Source: Ligula intestinalis (lineage: Eukaryota > Platyhelminthes > Cestoda > Diphyllobothriidea > Diphyllobothriidae). From it: a stretch of DNA of 64,000 nucleotides. Shown one piece after another: positions 44,980-55,184 of this stretch. Positions within the stretch are counted from its first letter, which is position 1, and every line of letters starts with the position of its first letter. The stretch covers positions 4,217,258 to 4,281,257 of the forward strand of contig JAYGXS010000005.1 of NCBI GenBank assembly GCA_036362985.1, in the 5' to 3' direction. Both the position numbers and the translations under genes were made by a program. Below the pieces are notes generated by a model. That model was not told where the DNA came from and searched no databases. It worked only from the letters and a program-made list of their open reading frames with translations.

Positions 44980-45115
44980 GAAGAGGGTTAGCGTTTGGGA
45001 ACAAGGTCTGAATTGTGTTACTGGTTAGGGCTTCAGTTTGAGTAAACTGTAGGGTTTGGGTTTAAGGCAGGATTAGGGTTAAGCTTAAGGTGACAGTTTA
45101 TGTTAGGGTTTATTT
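44980..45115 (+). repeat. Degenerate TTAGGG/GGGTTT-like tract
   Basis: GAGGGTTAGCG, GGTTAGGGC, GTAGGGTTTGGGTTTAAGG, ATTAGGGTTAAG and TTAGGGTTTATT occur within 135 bp. They look like decayed interstitial telomere-type repeats lying just after the PLE remnant. Confidence 0.5.
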
Positions 45116-45405
45116 TACTGTTAAGACGGAGAGGATATTTAGTTTTCGTAAAATTTGTCGCGAGGCTACTGATTTTAAATAGGCAGGGGGTTCCTATTCC
45201 CTTGTCCTGTTTAAGCAGCCGCACAAGTTACTCTTATCCGAACATTTTTACCGCTGGTATACCCTCATCAGGCGGAACAGAAATGCTAATTTGCGTTCTT
45301 CGACCAGGGTAGATCAGCGCACGCCAATTCCGTCAAGCGCATTCCGCTCAACCGATGCTTTTCATGTAAGAGGTGGTAAGAAATAGACCGCCGGCGTTTT
45401 CTTAC

Positions 45406-45503
45406 TTTTGCAGCGGCCCATGAACGTTGAGCGGCAAAAGCACGTTCTCAGGCACTGGCATTCCAACATCCCCACCCACGTAATCAACTTTACCTCGTCT
45501 GAC
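45406..45503 (-). CDS. Putative 98-bp exon, function unknown
   Basis: On the minus strand a pyrimidine-rich acceptor (CTTTTTCCCGGCAG|GTCAGACG) and a donor (CTGCAAAA|GTAAGA) enclose an open phase-0 frame. It encodes VRRGKVDYVGGDVGMPVPEN and then VLLPLNVHGPLQ. I do not recognise the product. The frame also stays open upstream to an ATG at 45662, so it could instead be a first exon. The CpG-rich block 45640-46190 lies directly upstream. The phases (0 and 2) do not fit between the two exons at 34165 and 62409, so it would belong to a different transcript. Confidence 0.4.
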
Positions 45504-45639
45504 CTGCCGGGAAAAAGTTATTGCAGACACAGGGACTCTGGAGTAGGAAGCCAGTTGTGTGGGTGAGTTGGTGGGGGAGAGGAGAATCTGAGCTTTGGGG
45601 TAAATAGGTTGGCAGTAGTGAAGAGGCGGAATGCACTGC

Positions 45640-46190
45640 ATGTTGGACAACCGCATGCACACACGCCCGCGCGCACGCTTTCTTCGTCTTCAGCATCATT
45701 ACAAAATCCCACTACCAGGGTCATCGATCTCTGCCCGCCCGCCCGCCCGCCTTACCCCGCGTGCGACGTTGATGCAATCTGTACTCAGACTCGCCCCATT
45801 ACCGTTTGGATACCGGCCAACCAATCAGATGCACGCTTGGAGGCGAGGTGAGCGAGCGAGCGTGCGCAGCTCAGCAATTTGGTGGGAGACGAGGCGCAGC
45901 CTGCGTATTGAGTAAGTCTCGGTGGTGGACGCCTGCTTGCTTACGCGCACGGACGGGCGCGCGCGACGAGGATGATGACTGTTTGACCGCCACCGTCGTC
46001 GTCATAGTTCGTTTTGCCCCCTCGGCGTCTCTTCCCCTTAAAGTTCGCCTCACGCGCGTGCGTGTACAACCAAGCACAGGCCGGCCACACGCCGGTAACA
46101 AGAGTCTACCCATCGGCGACATATTGGGCTTCGCAGGCCCATTAGCGTCGTTCTCTCGGACAGTTCGCCTGCACATTCGCCTCCACATTT
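45640..46190. promoter_or_regulatory. CpG-rich block, possible promoter region
   Basis: CG dinucleotides are dense here (for example CCCGCCCGCCCGCC near 45736 and GCGCGCGCGACGAGG near 45958), in contrast with the AT-rich window. An ACCAATCAG (CCAAT-type) element occurs at about 45820. It could be a promoter for the minus-strand exon at 45406 or simply a GC-rich repeat; no TATA box or start site is identified. Confidence 0.35.
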
Positions 46191-46364
46191 AGCCCCTAGA
46201 TCCCCAATCTGGCGTTATTCTGAAACCGCTGTGGGCGGAGATGTCCACTTCTCAAAGCCGATGCCAGTTCAGGAAGTTACACCCCGAGCAGTTTTTAGAC
46301 GACGCGAGTTGCCGAGAGTTAACGGGGGTTGAAATAGGCAATGTCCTACCTAACAGTCTGTAGC

Positions 46365-46450
46365 TCAGTCGTAGAGCGTCGGGGAGAAAGATCGCAAAAG
46401 CTCCACGTCAGAGTTTGGGCATTACTAGCTGATTATGAGTTATAATTCAG
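46365..46450 (+). repeat. tRNA-derived SINE-like head
   Basis: CTGTAGCTCAGTCGTAGAGCG is a good A box, followed by CGCAAAAGCTCCACGTCAGAG (decayed B box) and CTAGCTGATTATGAG in place of the core. Another dispersed repeat (CTGAGAGTCAGGCTGCAATAGC) follows at 46480-46600. Confidence 0.5.
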
Positions 46451-46977
46451 GAATACATATCCGGGCCTCTAGTTATGTCTGTCGACATCCCATTGTGTGT
46501 TTTATCGTGTGGAGTGGCTGACTGGCGGACTGAGAGTCAGGCTGCAATAGCTCCTTACTGTGGTGTTTATGGCACTTTCGCGCACGAGGGAGCCTGCCTA
46601 GTGAGGTGTGCTGTTGTTACGCGTATCGAAGTGTTAGCCACGCAAGCCACCTGCTCCCTCCCTCGTCTTCGGCTTTTTCCACGTTTGTCTTGACGTCGGA
46701 TACAGATGTAGGAGTTGTGTGTGAGAGAGAGAGAGAGAGTGAAGTAGATCCTGCGAGTCTATGTTCACTTTAATCCAGCTACAGTCTCCGCGTGTGCTTT
46801 CAGCTTACTGAAGTTCTTTATGGACATCGTCGACAGCGACGGTCATTCACATCTACTAATAGTCACTAAGTGCTTGCGTTTTAGAGTTCTGCATTAGGCA
46901 CCCAGGGTCCAACGGGCTGAAGACGTCCGTTGCCCCAGAGATGAGCACACTTACTGTGAGAGGTGAATACTCTCTAT

Positions 46978-47016
46978 CTGACGTTTCGAGTAGTGGTCTC
47001 ATCTACCCATCTTCAG
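46978..47016 (-). ncRNA. Hammerhead-like motif, left member of pair
   Basis: Minus strand: CTGAAGA, hairpin GGGTAG-...-CTACTC, GAAAC, GTC, AGATAGAG. The stem sequence is the same as at 47967 on the plus strand. It is fused almost directly to the linker of the PLE endonuclease at 47045. Confidence 0.6.
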
Positions 47017-47044
47017 AGAATGGGACCCTGCTTGTCAAAGTCGT

Positions 47045-47549
47045 GGCGGAGCATCCCATGCATGAAAGGCGTTTCCGAAGTTGTGGCTAGATCTCTCGTG
47101 CCTCTTGGAATCGGGGTTGCTCACAAGCCTACATGCGCCATCCAAAACAGATAATGTGGCCAAAAGACCCTTTACCTAAACAGGAGAAGTCAGGTGTTGT
47201 AAACCGACTTCAGTGCAGCTGTGGGACGTGCAATTATGTTGGAGAAACCAGCCGACAACTTCAAATGCGAATGCAAGAGCATAAGCGGGCCGTGAGGATG
47301 TTGAACCCAAAGTCGGAGGTAGCCACCCATGCGGCAGCGATGGGACATGACTTCAACTTTGATGCGGTTGAAATTGTGGGCCGAGGTGATGATCACACGT
47401 CAAGGCAGATTAAAGAGGCCTGGATATCGACCGACTGTTCAGTCAACCGGCACCTAAATTTACCGGCCCCTATGTTGTTTAAAAGACCTTCTTATCCGGG
47501 GATGGACGCGATATCGGACAACGCGGAAAGGGAACAAGTCCGGGCGTGA
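47045..47549 (+). pseudogene. PLE linker and GIY-YIG endonuclease, best-preserved
   Basis: The first frame gives SIPCMKGVSEVVARSLVPLG and GIGVAHKP (linker). A 1-nt frameshift near 47140 leads to MWPKDPLPKQEKSGVVNRLQC (GIY part with Tyr replaced by Asn), CNYVGETSRQLQMRMQEHKR (YIG part with Arg and His), SEVATHAAAMGHDFNFDAVE and RQIKEAWISTDCSVNRHLNL (catalytic Glu region). From 47133 the frame is open to TGA at 47549. The reverse transcriptase is missing; in its place is the inverted terminal motif 46978-47016. Apart from the frameshift and the Tyr change it is well conserved, so it is a fairly recent copy. Confidence 0.85.
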
Positions 47550-47980
47550 CGAAGGACGATGGACCAAGCGCTCACGAGGCCAACACCGACGCATGTGAGG
47601 TTAACACACGGGTAGACAACATCACGGTAAGTGTGGGCAAGCTGGAAACCACTCGAGACACCACGGGATGCGACGGAAACAACACACGGGGGCCTGACAC
47701 CAGCGTATGCGGCATTACCACGCGGTCAGCCGCCGCCGCCGCAAACGTGGCCAACGCCCTTGTTCCGAGCACCAGTCATGGTGTCACAAAAGGCGACGGG
47801 ATGAACACACAAGAGGGCGACACGGTGACTGTCAGGAGACCAGGTGACAAGAAGACTGAGGACACAGCCAGAGACACACAGAGTGGCTCAAACGTGACTG
47901 GTCGAACTGGCACACGGAAGAAAGGACGGCATAAAAACGAGAGCTTTGAGCCAGAGTACCCATCCTCTGACGATGGGTAG
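47546..47980 (+). other. Open frame after the PLE endonuclease, possible tail
   Basis: A 144-codon frame overlaps the end of the endonuclease by GTGA, in the -1 frame, and runs to a TAG inside the terminal hammerhead-like motif. It is hydrophilic and rich in Thr, Asp, Gly and Lys (for example RPGDKKTEDTARDTQSGSN), with no known domain. The region after the endonuclease at 26315 likewise has an Arg-rich open frame (26319-26579). It may be 3' UTR that happens to be open, or a C-terminal extension reached by frameshifting. Confidence 0.35.
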
Positions 47981-48006
47981 ACGAGACCACTACCCGAAAC
48001 GGCAGG
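47967..48006 (+). ncRNA. Hammerhead-like motif, right member of pair
   Basis: CTCTGACGA, 6-bp hairpin GGGTAG-ACGAGACCA-CTACCC, GAAAC, GGC, AGG, then TTATAATAAACC. GGCATAAAAACG lies about 40 nt upstream. The hairpin is perfect and matches the inverted copy at 46978. GGC at the cleavage position is unfavourable. Confidence 0.6.
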
Positions 48007-48175
48007 CTTATAATAAACCTCTCCCGCTGAACGCTCCTCTTTCTTCTGATCTACAACCCGGGAATCAAATTTTCAGCACTATAACTCTCTACCTAATGAA
48101 AGAATCGAACAGGCGAGTTCCAGGAAGCATTTCAGATGAAGAAAATGCGATACCTGGATTATGACATTTATTGGA

Positions 48176-48211
48176 CTCACGTTTCGGATTCTCGTTCGAA
48201 ACTCTCATCAG
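48176..48211 (-). ncRNA. Hammerhead-like motif, left end of the PLE unit hosting the mariner
   Basis: Minus strand: CTGATGA, GAGTTTCGAACGAGAATCC (hairpin), GAAAC, GTG, AGTCCAATAAA. It matches 50251-50290 (AGATTTCG...CGAATCT, GAAACGTCAGGTTAATAAA). The mariner element separates the two ends. Confidence 0.55.
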
Positions 48212-48271
48212 AGAGTCCCAGATGAGGGTAATGAGGGCGCTAGAGGTGTACCTGCCATGCGGCCTAATCTA

Positions 48272-49778
48272 CAGGGTGCCATACAAAAAACCCCTAAGTT
48301 TGTGATTGTTACAGCAGAGAAAACAGAACACCTGGGCCACATCCGAAGTGAAGCCGCCCCCGTTGGTTCGCACCCGCATTCATGTCGCCCAAGCCATGTT
48401 CCGCTCAGTGGTGAGGAGCACCCACACAACGTGGGTGGTGGTCGCAGAGAAGAGGGTTCTAAAATGCCCACCTGCGCACCATACGCCAGGAATATTCTGG
48501 AAAGACGTGTAGACCCATGCCACAGCTAAGCAATTTCCAACGCGAGGTTATCGTCCTATTCCGGAAAGAACATCCAACATGGGGGTTGCAGAAATGTCGG
48601 AACATTTTGCCTAAATTTTTTGGTGCCATTACAACTGACCAGTTTAGAGGTGCTGCGGCTGCATTCAAACAAGGTGGATCACCTGTAGCAAAGGTGCGTA
48701 AGCCTGGTAGTGGCACTTCTTGCAGGCACGATTCCCCAACAAGGCGAGCAGTCTTGGAACTTGCCGTAACTCCACCAGATCATCACAGAAGACATTCAAG
48801 TCAACGTGAAATTTGTAAAGAACTGGGATTGTCAAAAGGGTATGTGCACAGAACAATTGCAAAATCCACTTTAAAATGTTTTCGACGTATTCAATGCCAT
48901 GTTTTATCTGAAGCACACCAGCAAGCTCGAAAGACAAAGTGTGATGCCATGCTTCAGCACTTCGGTGAAGGCGAAAAATGGAAACAAGTGTGGTTCTCAG
49001 ATGAGTCATCATTCTGCTGTTCTGCACCACTGAATAGGCAAAATGAACGCATATATCGTGCAGTGGAAGCCAAAACTGATATTTCTGATGAATATTTGCT
49101 GGTGGAGATAGACAAGCAGCAAAAATCTATCATGTGATATGGTGGTGTTTCCTGGCAAGGCAAAACAGACCTCTATTTTATTGAAGGAGATGCTGCTGGG
49201 CAGGAAGGTGCTGCACCGAGTCGGAAAACGATAAAAACTGCAAATCAAGTTATTTACAGAGAGGGGATGTGCCCGCAGATGTTTACAGATATTGATCAAG
49301 TAATGCAGGGAGAACCCTGGACGTGGCAGCAAGATGGTGCAAAGCCACACACTGCTAATGACACTGTCGCCTGGCTCCGAGTTAACACTCCAGATTTCAT
49401 CACACCCCAGCAATGGCCATCCAAGAGCCCTGACCTGAATGTAATGGACTTTTGCATTTGGAGTTTACTCTTACAGGAGGTTCAGAGACGAAGAATAGGA
49501 ATCACTGATATTGAGTCAATAAAACATGTGTTGATGGACACATGAAACAACATCCCTCTTGATTTCATTCGTCGAGCAGCTCAGAGCTGGATGGATCGCT
49601 TACGTCGCTGTTCTGCAGTTAATGGACAGCATTTTGAGCGGTATCTGTTACTTGTTATTAGGTAACAGTTTGTTAATTACACAATAAAGTTGTTAGTGAT
49701 AATTGTAATCAATAATTTTAATTTTTATAACAGTATAAACATTATCATAAATTTAGGGGTTTTTCGTGGGGCACCCTG
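48272..49778 (+). mobile_element. Complete Tc1/mariner element with TIRs and TA duplication
   Basis: The left end starts CAGGGTGCCATACAAAAAAC and the right end, read on the other strand, CAGGGTGCCCCACGAAAAAC. About 34 terminal bases match with five differences. TA stands on both outer sides (48270-48271, 49779-49780). The 1507-bp element contains one transposase frame (48517-49665). It sits between the two ends of a PLE unit (48176 and 50288) and so inserted after it. Confidence 0.9.
48517..49665 (+). pseudogene. Tc1/mariner transposase, DD37D type, two in-frame TGA
   Basis: The frame has 382 codons to TAA at 49663-49665 with no frameshift, but TGA at codons 207 (49135-49137) and 343 (49543-49545). 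Helix-turn-helix parts lie near residues 5-45 and 93-115 (SSQREICKELGLSKGYV). Catalytic residues are D162 (WFSDESSF), D273 (WQQDGAKPHTA) and D311 (SPDLNVMDF). Thirty-seven residues separate the last two, hence DD37D, as in the maT-like group. TGA at 343 stands where WxxIP is common, so TGG to TGA is likely. The protein would bind the TIRs and cut and paste the element at TA. The start at 48517 fits the usual position and length of about 340-380 residues. Confidence 0.88.
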
Positions 49779-49919
49779 TAATTAGCGTACACCACGCGAT
49801 TACAGCTAAGCAGTCCGCTTCCAAGTTGTTAATTGTGAAAATTGTATCACCAGTCTCCATTCTTAGCGCAATGATGATTCCGCAGTGTGGCTCGTTGTCA
49901 GGAGAACCTATGGTCGCCT

Positions 49920-50210
49920 GCGTCCACCCACGAGGCTAATGACTTGCCCTGCGAAACGGCTCAGCCGCGAAACCATTGTGCTTGTTTTTCGACTACCAGC
50001 CAGCCTGCGGCAATTCACAGCAATGCATGTGCTTATTAGCGGTTGCGAGAAGTTCAACCTCTTTGAACATAAAATTGTAGCATGAGTCTCCACCTGACGG
50101 TAAGCGTCATTCCTCCTCGTTGCAGCCGCATGTTCGACCTTCCTTGTGCGGAAATTTCTTTGAGTTTCGTCGATGTTGTTTCTGCATGGCAACTGTGTCC
50201 CATAAATATT
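49920..50210 (-). pseudogene. PLE GIY-YIG endonuclease relic, minus strand
   Basis: The minus frame reads NNIDETQRNFRTRKVEHAAA and TRRNDAYRQVETHA, matching NYVGETGRxLRTRxxEHAAA and RNDAxSQVAAHA in the other copies. The YVG glycine box is lost (IDET). The distal part is unreadable. It is in sense with the motif at 48176-48211, and 50251-50288 is the inverted partner, the same design as 8656-9480. Confidence 0.65.
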
Positions 50211-50250
50211 GCACCGCTGGCGCTTTCAGCACTCTTGTCTGCAATTGTCT

Positions 50251-50288
50251 CTGATGAAGATTTCGCGTGCACGAATCTGAAACGTCAG
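50251..50288 (+). ncRNA. Hammerhead-like motif, right member of pair
   Basis: CTGATGA, hairpin AGATTTCG-CGTGCA-CGAATCT (one bulge), GAAAC, GTC, AGG, TTAATAAA. All core boxes are intact. CCCATAAATATTGC lies about 45 nt upstream. Confidence 0.65.
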
Positions 50289-50289
50289 G

Positions 50290-51488
50290 TTAATAAACGC
50301 GATGTTTCAGCGATCGCACCTTCGTCCGCTCCTTGCTTTTATGGGTAAAACGTACGGGGAATGCCCATAGAACACGTAGTCTGGCTGCGTGAGATTGCAA
50401 TGCAAAGGTCCGCAAAGGAGATGCTCGATCTGACTGCAGCATTTAACAGCTTGGTAGGATCTCAATGTCGCACTCAACGGCAATGTCAGATATAATTCTG
50501 AATTTCTTTTCCGGGCAATAATCGGCCATGGTCTAATCAGTTTTTGCCCTCTTCTGGACTGCCGGTTGTCACTTGGTCAGTGTAGTGATGTGCTAAAAGT
50601 TAAGCTGGTTGACCACCTTAGATATACCTAGCCACTAGTCATGCAGCTATTTTTTAGTTTTATTTGATTTAGTTTAGGTAGGTACCATCAACGTTAGAAA
50701 AGTAAGCATAAATTACTTCTATATTCCTAACTCAACTTACGTTACAAAAAGCTTAACCAAACTACGACTAAAATTAAACTAATAATAAAAAATAATAGCA
50801 GCTAAATTAAACTAATACCACTGGTCCCATAAAACAGAAGTTCGGGGCAAGGGGTATCTAGTATGGTGGTGGCGTTGCCAGCAGGACGCACTTCGTTGCA
50901 GATGAGCTGAACTCAAGTGGGTAGGATCGGCTCCAATGACGCGTTTCTCAGACTGCGTTAAGATCAAAACTATTGTCGTACGTGCCTGTGCTATGTCTTA
51001 GACACAGGCCTTCACAACACGCCAAATGCTACGCTCATCGAATTTGACAGGCTCGGACAGCCAACAGGATAGGAGGGCAGAGGTTGAAAATGTGGCATGC
51101 CTCCTCATTAAACATCAGTGTGGTTCCCAATACAACAAGTCTGGCGCACTTGCAACCATCACAACGCGCTCTCAACCTGAGTTATAAGGCTGAAAACTGA
51201 CAGGGTATCTTCGTTCGCCTATGAGTATTTTTGAGTTAATTGAAAACAGAAAATCAGACTTCAATTGTCTCTCTCCTCGACGTTGACTTTGGGGCAATCA
51301 GCAGAAGATGTTGCTAACAGTGGCCGAGTTTTCAAGTCTCCGATGCCTTACCACCTGTGCGGAACCCATCCACTTGCCTGCATGAGACCTTTACAGATCT
51401 CTTTCAATCTGACTTTAACTGAAAGAAAGAATCATTAGCCACCTGCTTTAAATGTTGTAACTATAAATATATCCGACGAAAACCGACA
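50290..51488. other. No gene seen
   Basis: Unassigned. The 50650-50820 part is rich in TTTAGTTTA-like and AAACTAATA-like repeats. No motif was recognised. Confidence 0.35.
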
Positions 51489-51620
51489 TTAAAATTAGCC
51501 CCTGACCCAGTGGTTAGGTTGTTAGACTTCTAATAACCAAACTGGGGGTTTACGCCTCAGGGATTGGATTTGACGGGCTAACAAGACAGAACTTGCCATT
51601 TCGGTCTCCCTTCTCCTTGT
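51489..51620 (+). repeat. tRNA-derived SINE-like fragment
   Basis: CCCAGTGGTTAGGTTGTTAG is an A-box-like head; CTGACGGGCTAA-like and AACTTGCCATTTCGGTCTCC correspond to the shared core with a deletion. Confidence 0.5.
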
Positions 51621-51819
51621 GTTTAATAATATGATGGTTATAATACTAGTCGATGCGCGGCCTCTCACGAGGTTCGAGAGCGAGCTTCAGAGGCATAATG
51701 GGGCGAGGGCGTCCCGTAACGTGATCGAGCGAACACAGTGGGGCAAATGTGTTCCGTCAGTGGTCAACGAACGTTTATCGTCGAATGCCAATATCTCCCG
51801 ACGCAAGCCGGCAAGACAA

Positions 51820-52095
51820 GAAGCTCATGACTCACTGGTTAGGCGTTATATTTTGATCAAAAGGTCGCGAACTCGAGCCTTATTACTGAAGGTTGGGTAT
51901 GGCTGGCTGACGATGGCTTAAAAGCCAGCAGTGGCCACTTCAGTCTCGCTTGTCTGTGCCAGAAATAGTATCTGCTGCATCTACACTCAGGGCCCGAGAA
52001 ATAAGGGTCAAGACAGGGCAGGCAAGTGAGTCCTGTTAGCAATCAGTGAACGTTCATCAACGAAAGCCTCTTGTTCCTGAGTACGCTTTCTTCAT
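51820..52095 (+). repeat. tRNA-derived SINE-like element, fullest copy
   Basis: In order: CATGACTCACTGGTTAGGCG (A box), AAAAGGTCGCGAACTCGAGCC (B box), TGGCTGGCTGACGATGGCTTAA, GCCAGCAGTGGCCACTTCAG, TCTCGCTTGTCTGTGCC, then the tail GAGAAATAAGGGTCAAGACAG and AGTCCTGTTAGCAATCAGTG. This copy shows the full head-core-tail order of the family. Confidence 0.65.
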
Positions 52096-55000
52096 TTCTT
52101 CGGCGGTAAAGGGCCACTTCATACACACTACTGGCGACAAGCAGCTGGAAGGAAAATGGTGAACTCTAAAGTAGTCTGGTATCTTCCAATCGATCATGCC
52201 CTCAACTGCTCAACTTAAAGATCTCAAACTGCAGAATGCTTGAAAAAACTAGCGCAGACAGATTGCTCTCTTTCTACAGCATTCGTTCACAGGCTGCGCG
52301 TCCTGCAGGAGGACTACTACCAAAATTTGATGTCTCTACAAGTGTGAAATTCACTCTAGGCATACTTTTCCAAGGCGCCATAAACGAGGAGCATGAATCC
52401 CACAGCACGAAATGAGTAAATATTACTTTCAGCTCTGAGACCTCGATTCTAGGTCCCATCGGTTAGATGTTACGAGCAGTATGTGATAAGAGAGGGGAAA
52501 AAATCAGATTTCAATATGGGTCAAATCTAGAGTTTAGAAACTTACCTCCTGTAATCAGATTCCTTAAAATAGCGATATGAATGCAACGTCGCCTTGTTCG
52601 TATGGAGCTTGTGACAGTTCTTTCCTACTTTTCTACCTCATCCTACCCTTCTGTCTACCTAGCTGACGACAGATTACGTGTGAGGTGCATATGCGGAGAT
52701 CAGACACGGTAGAGCGGCTGAGGTATATCATAAGCCGTCCGCTAGACTATTAAAATGACTCCAATTAGAGAGAATTGTAATAAGCTCTCATATGAAACAC
52801 AATGAAGCTAGAAATCCCCAGGATTCTGAATCACGGGACCAGTAATAATGAAGTTATAAGGATGGGACATTATGGGAGAGCACAATAGAAAAAAATAAGG
52901 CAAAAATAGGAAACGATGGACGCAATTGTTATAAAAATCTAATATCCAGCACCTACAACGCGTGCGATGAATAAAAATCAATAAAGAGTAACTAATGAAA
53001 AATTAGAGGTAACTGAATAAGCCATCTTTAAGTAAATCAGAGCATATCAGTAGCCAATAGGAAGTATGGCCAACGGGAAACAAGAAATCGGAAACTGAAA
53101 TCCCCGAATCGCCACAAACATTTCAGTGATATGGGCGTGGTAGTACCTATACTATATTTTACCGAAATAATTATTGAAGTAGTATTCTGACATTGACTAA
53201 TGAATAGCATTAAGCTAGGATAGTTCAGCTATGCCAGGATATCAGCTTTTGAATGTACATCTTTAAGGCCGTTGGTAACAATCATATTTGCAAAAATGAC
53301 AACTTCAGTGGTACAAAAGCTCCCATACACTTTAACTACGCTCTTAAATCTATATGTTTATTTAATAGAAATCATACACAAAAATATCCTTCGATGTAAA
53401 TTAGACCTTTCAATCTACTGCTAAAAAAGGTTCCTTTTCCTTGTCAAAAACGTGTGCAATCGTAAGGTTTCTAAAAACTACTAAATTTCTCTTCAAGTAG
53501 CTTTGTAACGGTCAGATTATTGACGCTCCTTGAGAAGCGCTATGATCCATATCCACTGTTAACCTTCGTAAACGCCAGGTAGCATTTGCCTAATGGTTTT
53601 TGTGGAGAACAGGATATTTCTCAAGTGGGCAGTGTATGTCTCGCAGCTAAGAAGCCCAACACGCATGTGCAACGGCCAGTTAGATTGACTATTAATTAGT
53701 AATAGAAAAGTCTCTTTTTTACAACTGTCAGATGCTCCTGATTCACACAAACATATTTTCAATGACTTCACGGGCTACAAGCTCAATACCATAAAAAATT
53801 ACTTTAAGTAACGGTAGTTTATTTAAGACCCGAGTTTATTATACACAACTAACTAGCATACGTATTTAAAAAGATCTGCTTTGCTTTAGTGTCTCCTAGT
53901 TAAAGGTAAGGTAACCTTCAGTGTGTTAACTACACTTGTACAACGACGCGTACGAAGTCGTTTTCTTGTGAGGTTTGTTATTCAAGTACAGTTTACCTAT
54001 CGAGAATTATTTTCCCTTTATTCTTCTACTACCATGCCCATTTACATTGTCATGCGGTTTTATTGATTTACTTATGTTCTCCTTCACACAATTGGCTGCT
54101 TAACCATGGTAAGGCCAAACTTTCCCGTTTTGCACGATCCTAGCATTAGTGGTAGCTACGTGTGCCTACATTACTTGCCATGGCCGTATTTTCGTATGTG
54201 CGTCCCAAAAAAAATATAATTGGATTCACCAACGCATTTAACATCATTGAAGAAACACATGATACGCATGCAGTTGTTTGTAGGGCTGTGTGATTTTACG
54301 AGCGGCTTGAAACGCGCAAGTTTGATAGGCCGCACCCTATTGTGACGGAATTTGCATGAGGTTATATTGCATGATAATCACTTTTTTTCCAAAGTATTCC
54401 TTTCTATCCGGGATCATCTTTTGGAATTTTAGTGAATACTTTATTATTTACGTCACTCGCTGTACTTAAGGCCCTCTCTTCTCCTCCTGCCGTTAAGGCA
54501 GCATGGAGTCTATGTCACATGATTTTCCTTTGTCCCGGCGAGCCAATGGTTGCTTTCGAGGGTTGCGAGATGGGGATGTCCGTAGGAAACATAAATCCCC
54601 AGGGCATCTGATGGTGGAGTTGGTTGACCTATCAAATCAGCCAATCCCAGGCGTGAAAAAGAGCCCGGAGTGCAGCAGAGCAAAAAAAGCTTGATGGAAG
54701 TCAGCTCAAACCTTATTTTTTTGTCATTGTTAGTCCTTTGGTTGCAACACTGAAACTTCCTAATCGCTAAGTGCGTACCCTTTTTCTGTGGGCTCCGGGT
54801 ACTATGCAAGTTTGTAAAAACAAATTACTGAGGCAAGAATAATAATACTTATCAGTTCAGACGAATTTTCGTTTGCGTTCGGCCACTGTGTGACGGAGCA
54901 GCGAAGTGCTCGACCTATGAACGCTTCCCCCAGCGTCCATCCTGTGCTTTCTAGCATATACTTCCATAGGTGCTCACTGATCGGTAACGGAACTCACTCG

Positions 55001-55180
55001 TCTCGTTGTATTTATGAGTTCGATCTCGTGCCCATCCAGCAGCTAGCACGCTATCGGCAGAAAGCAATTGCCAACAAGGACAATGGAGACTCAACTGACC
55101 ATTCATGGTTTAGAAGGCATCATCACCCAGCCATACCCAACCATATGGGTGGCGAGTTGAGAGGTGACTTGGAAATTCGG
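52096..55180. other. No gene seen
   Basis: Mostly AT-rich unique sequence. Short frames such as 53559-53771 and 54503-54694 have no recognisable motif or splice borders. Confidence 0.35.
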
Positions 55181-55184
55181 GGTA

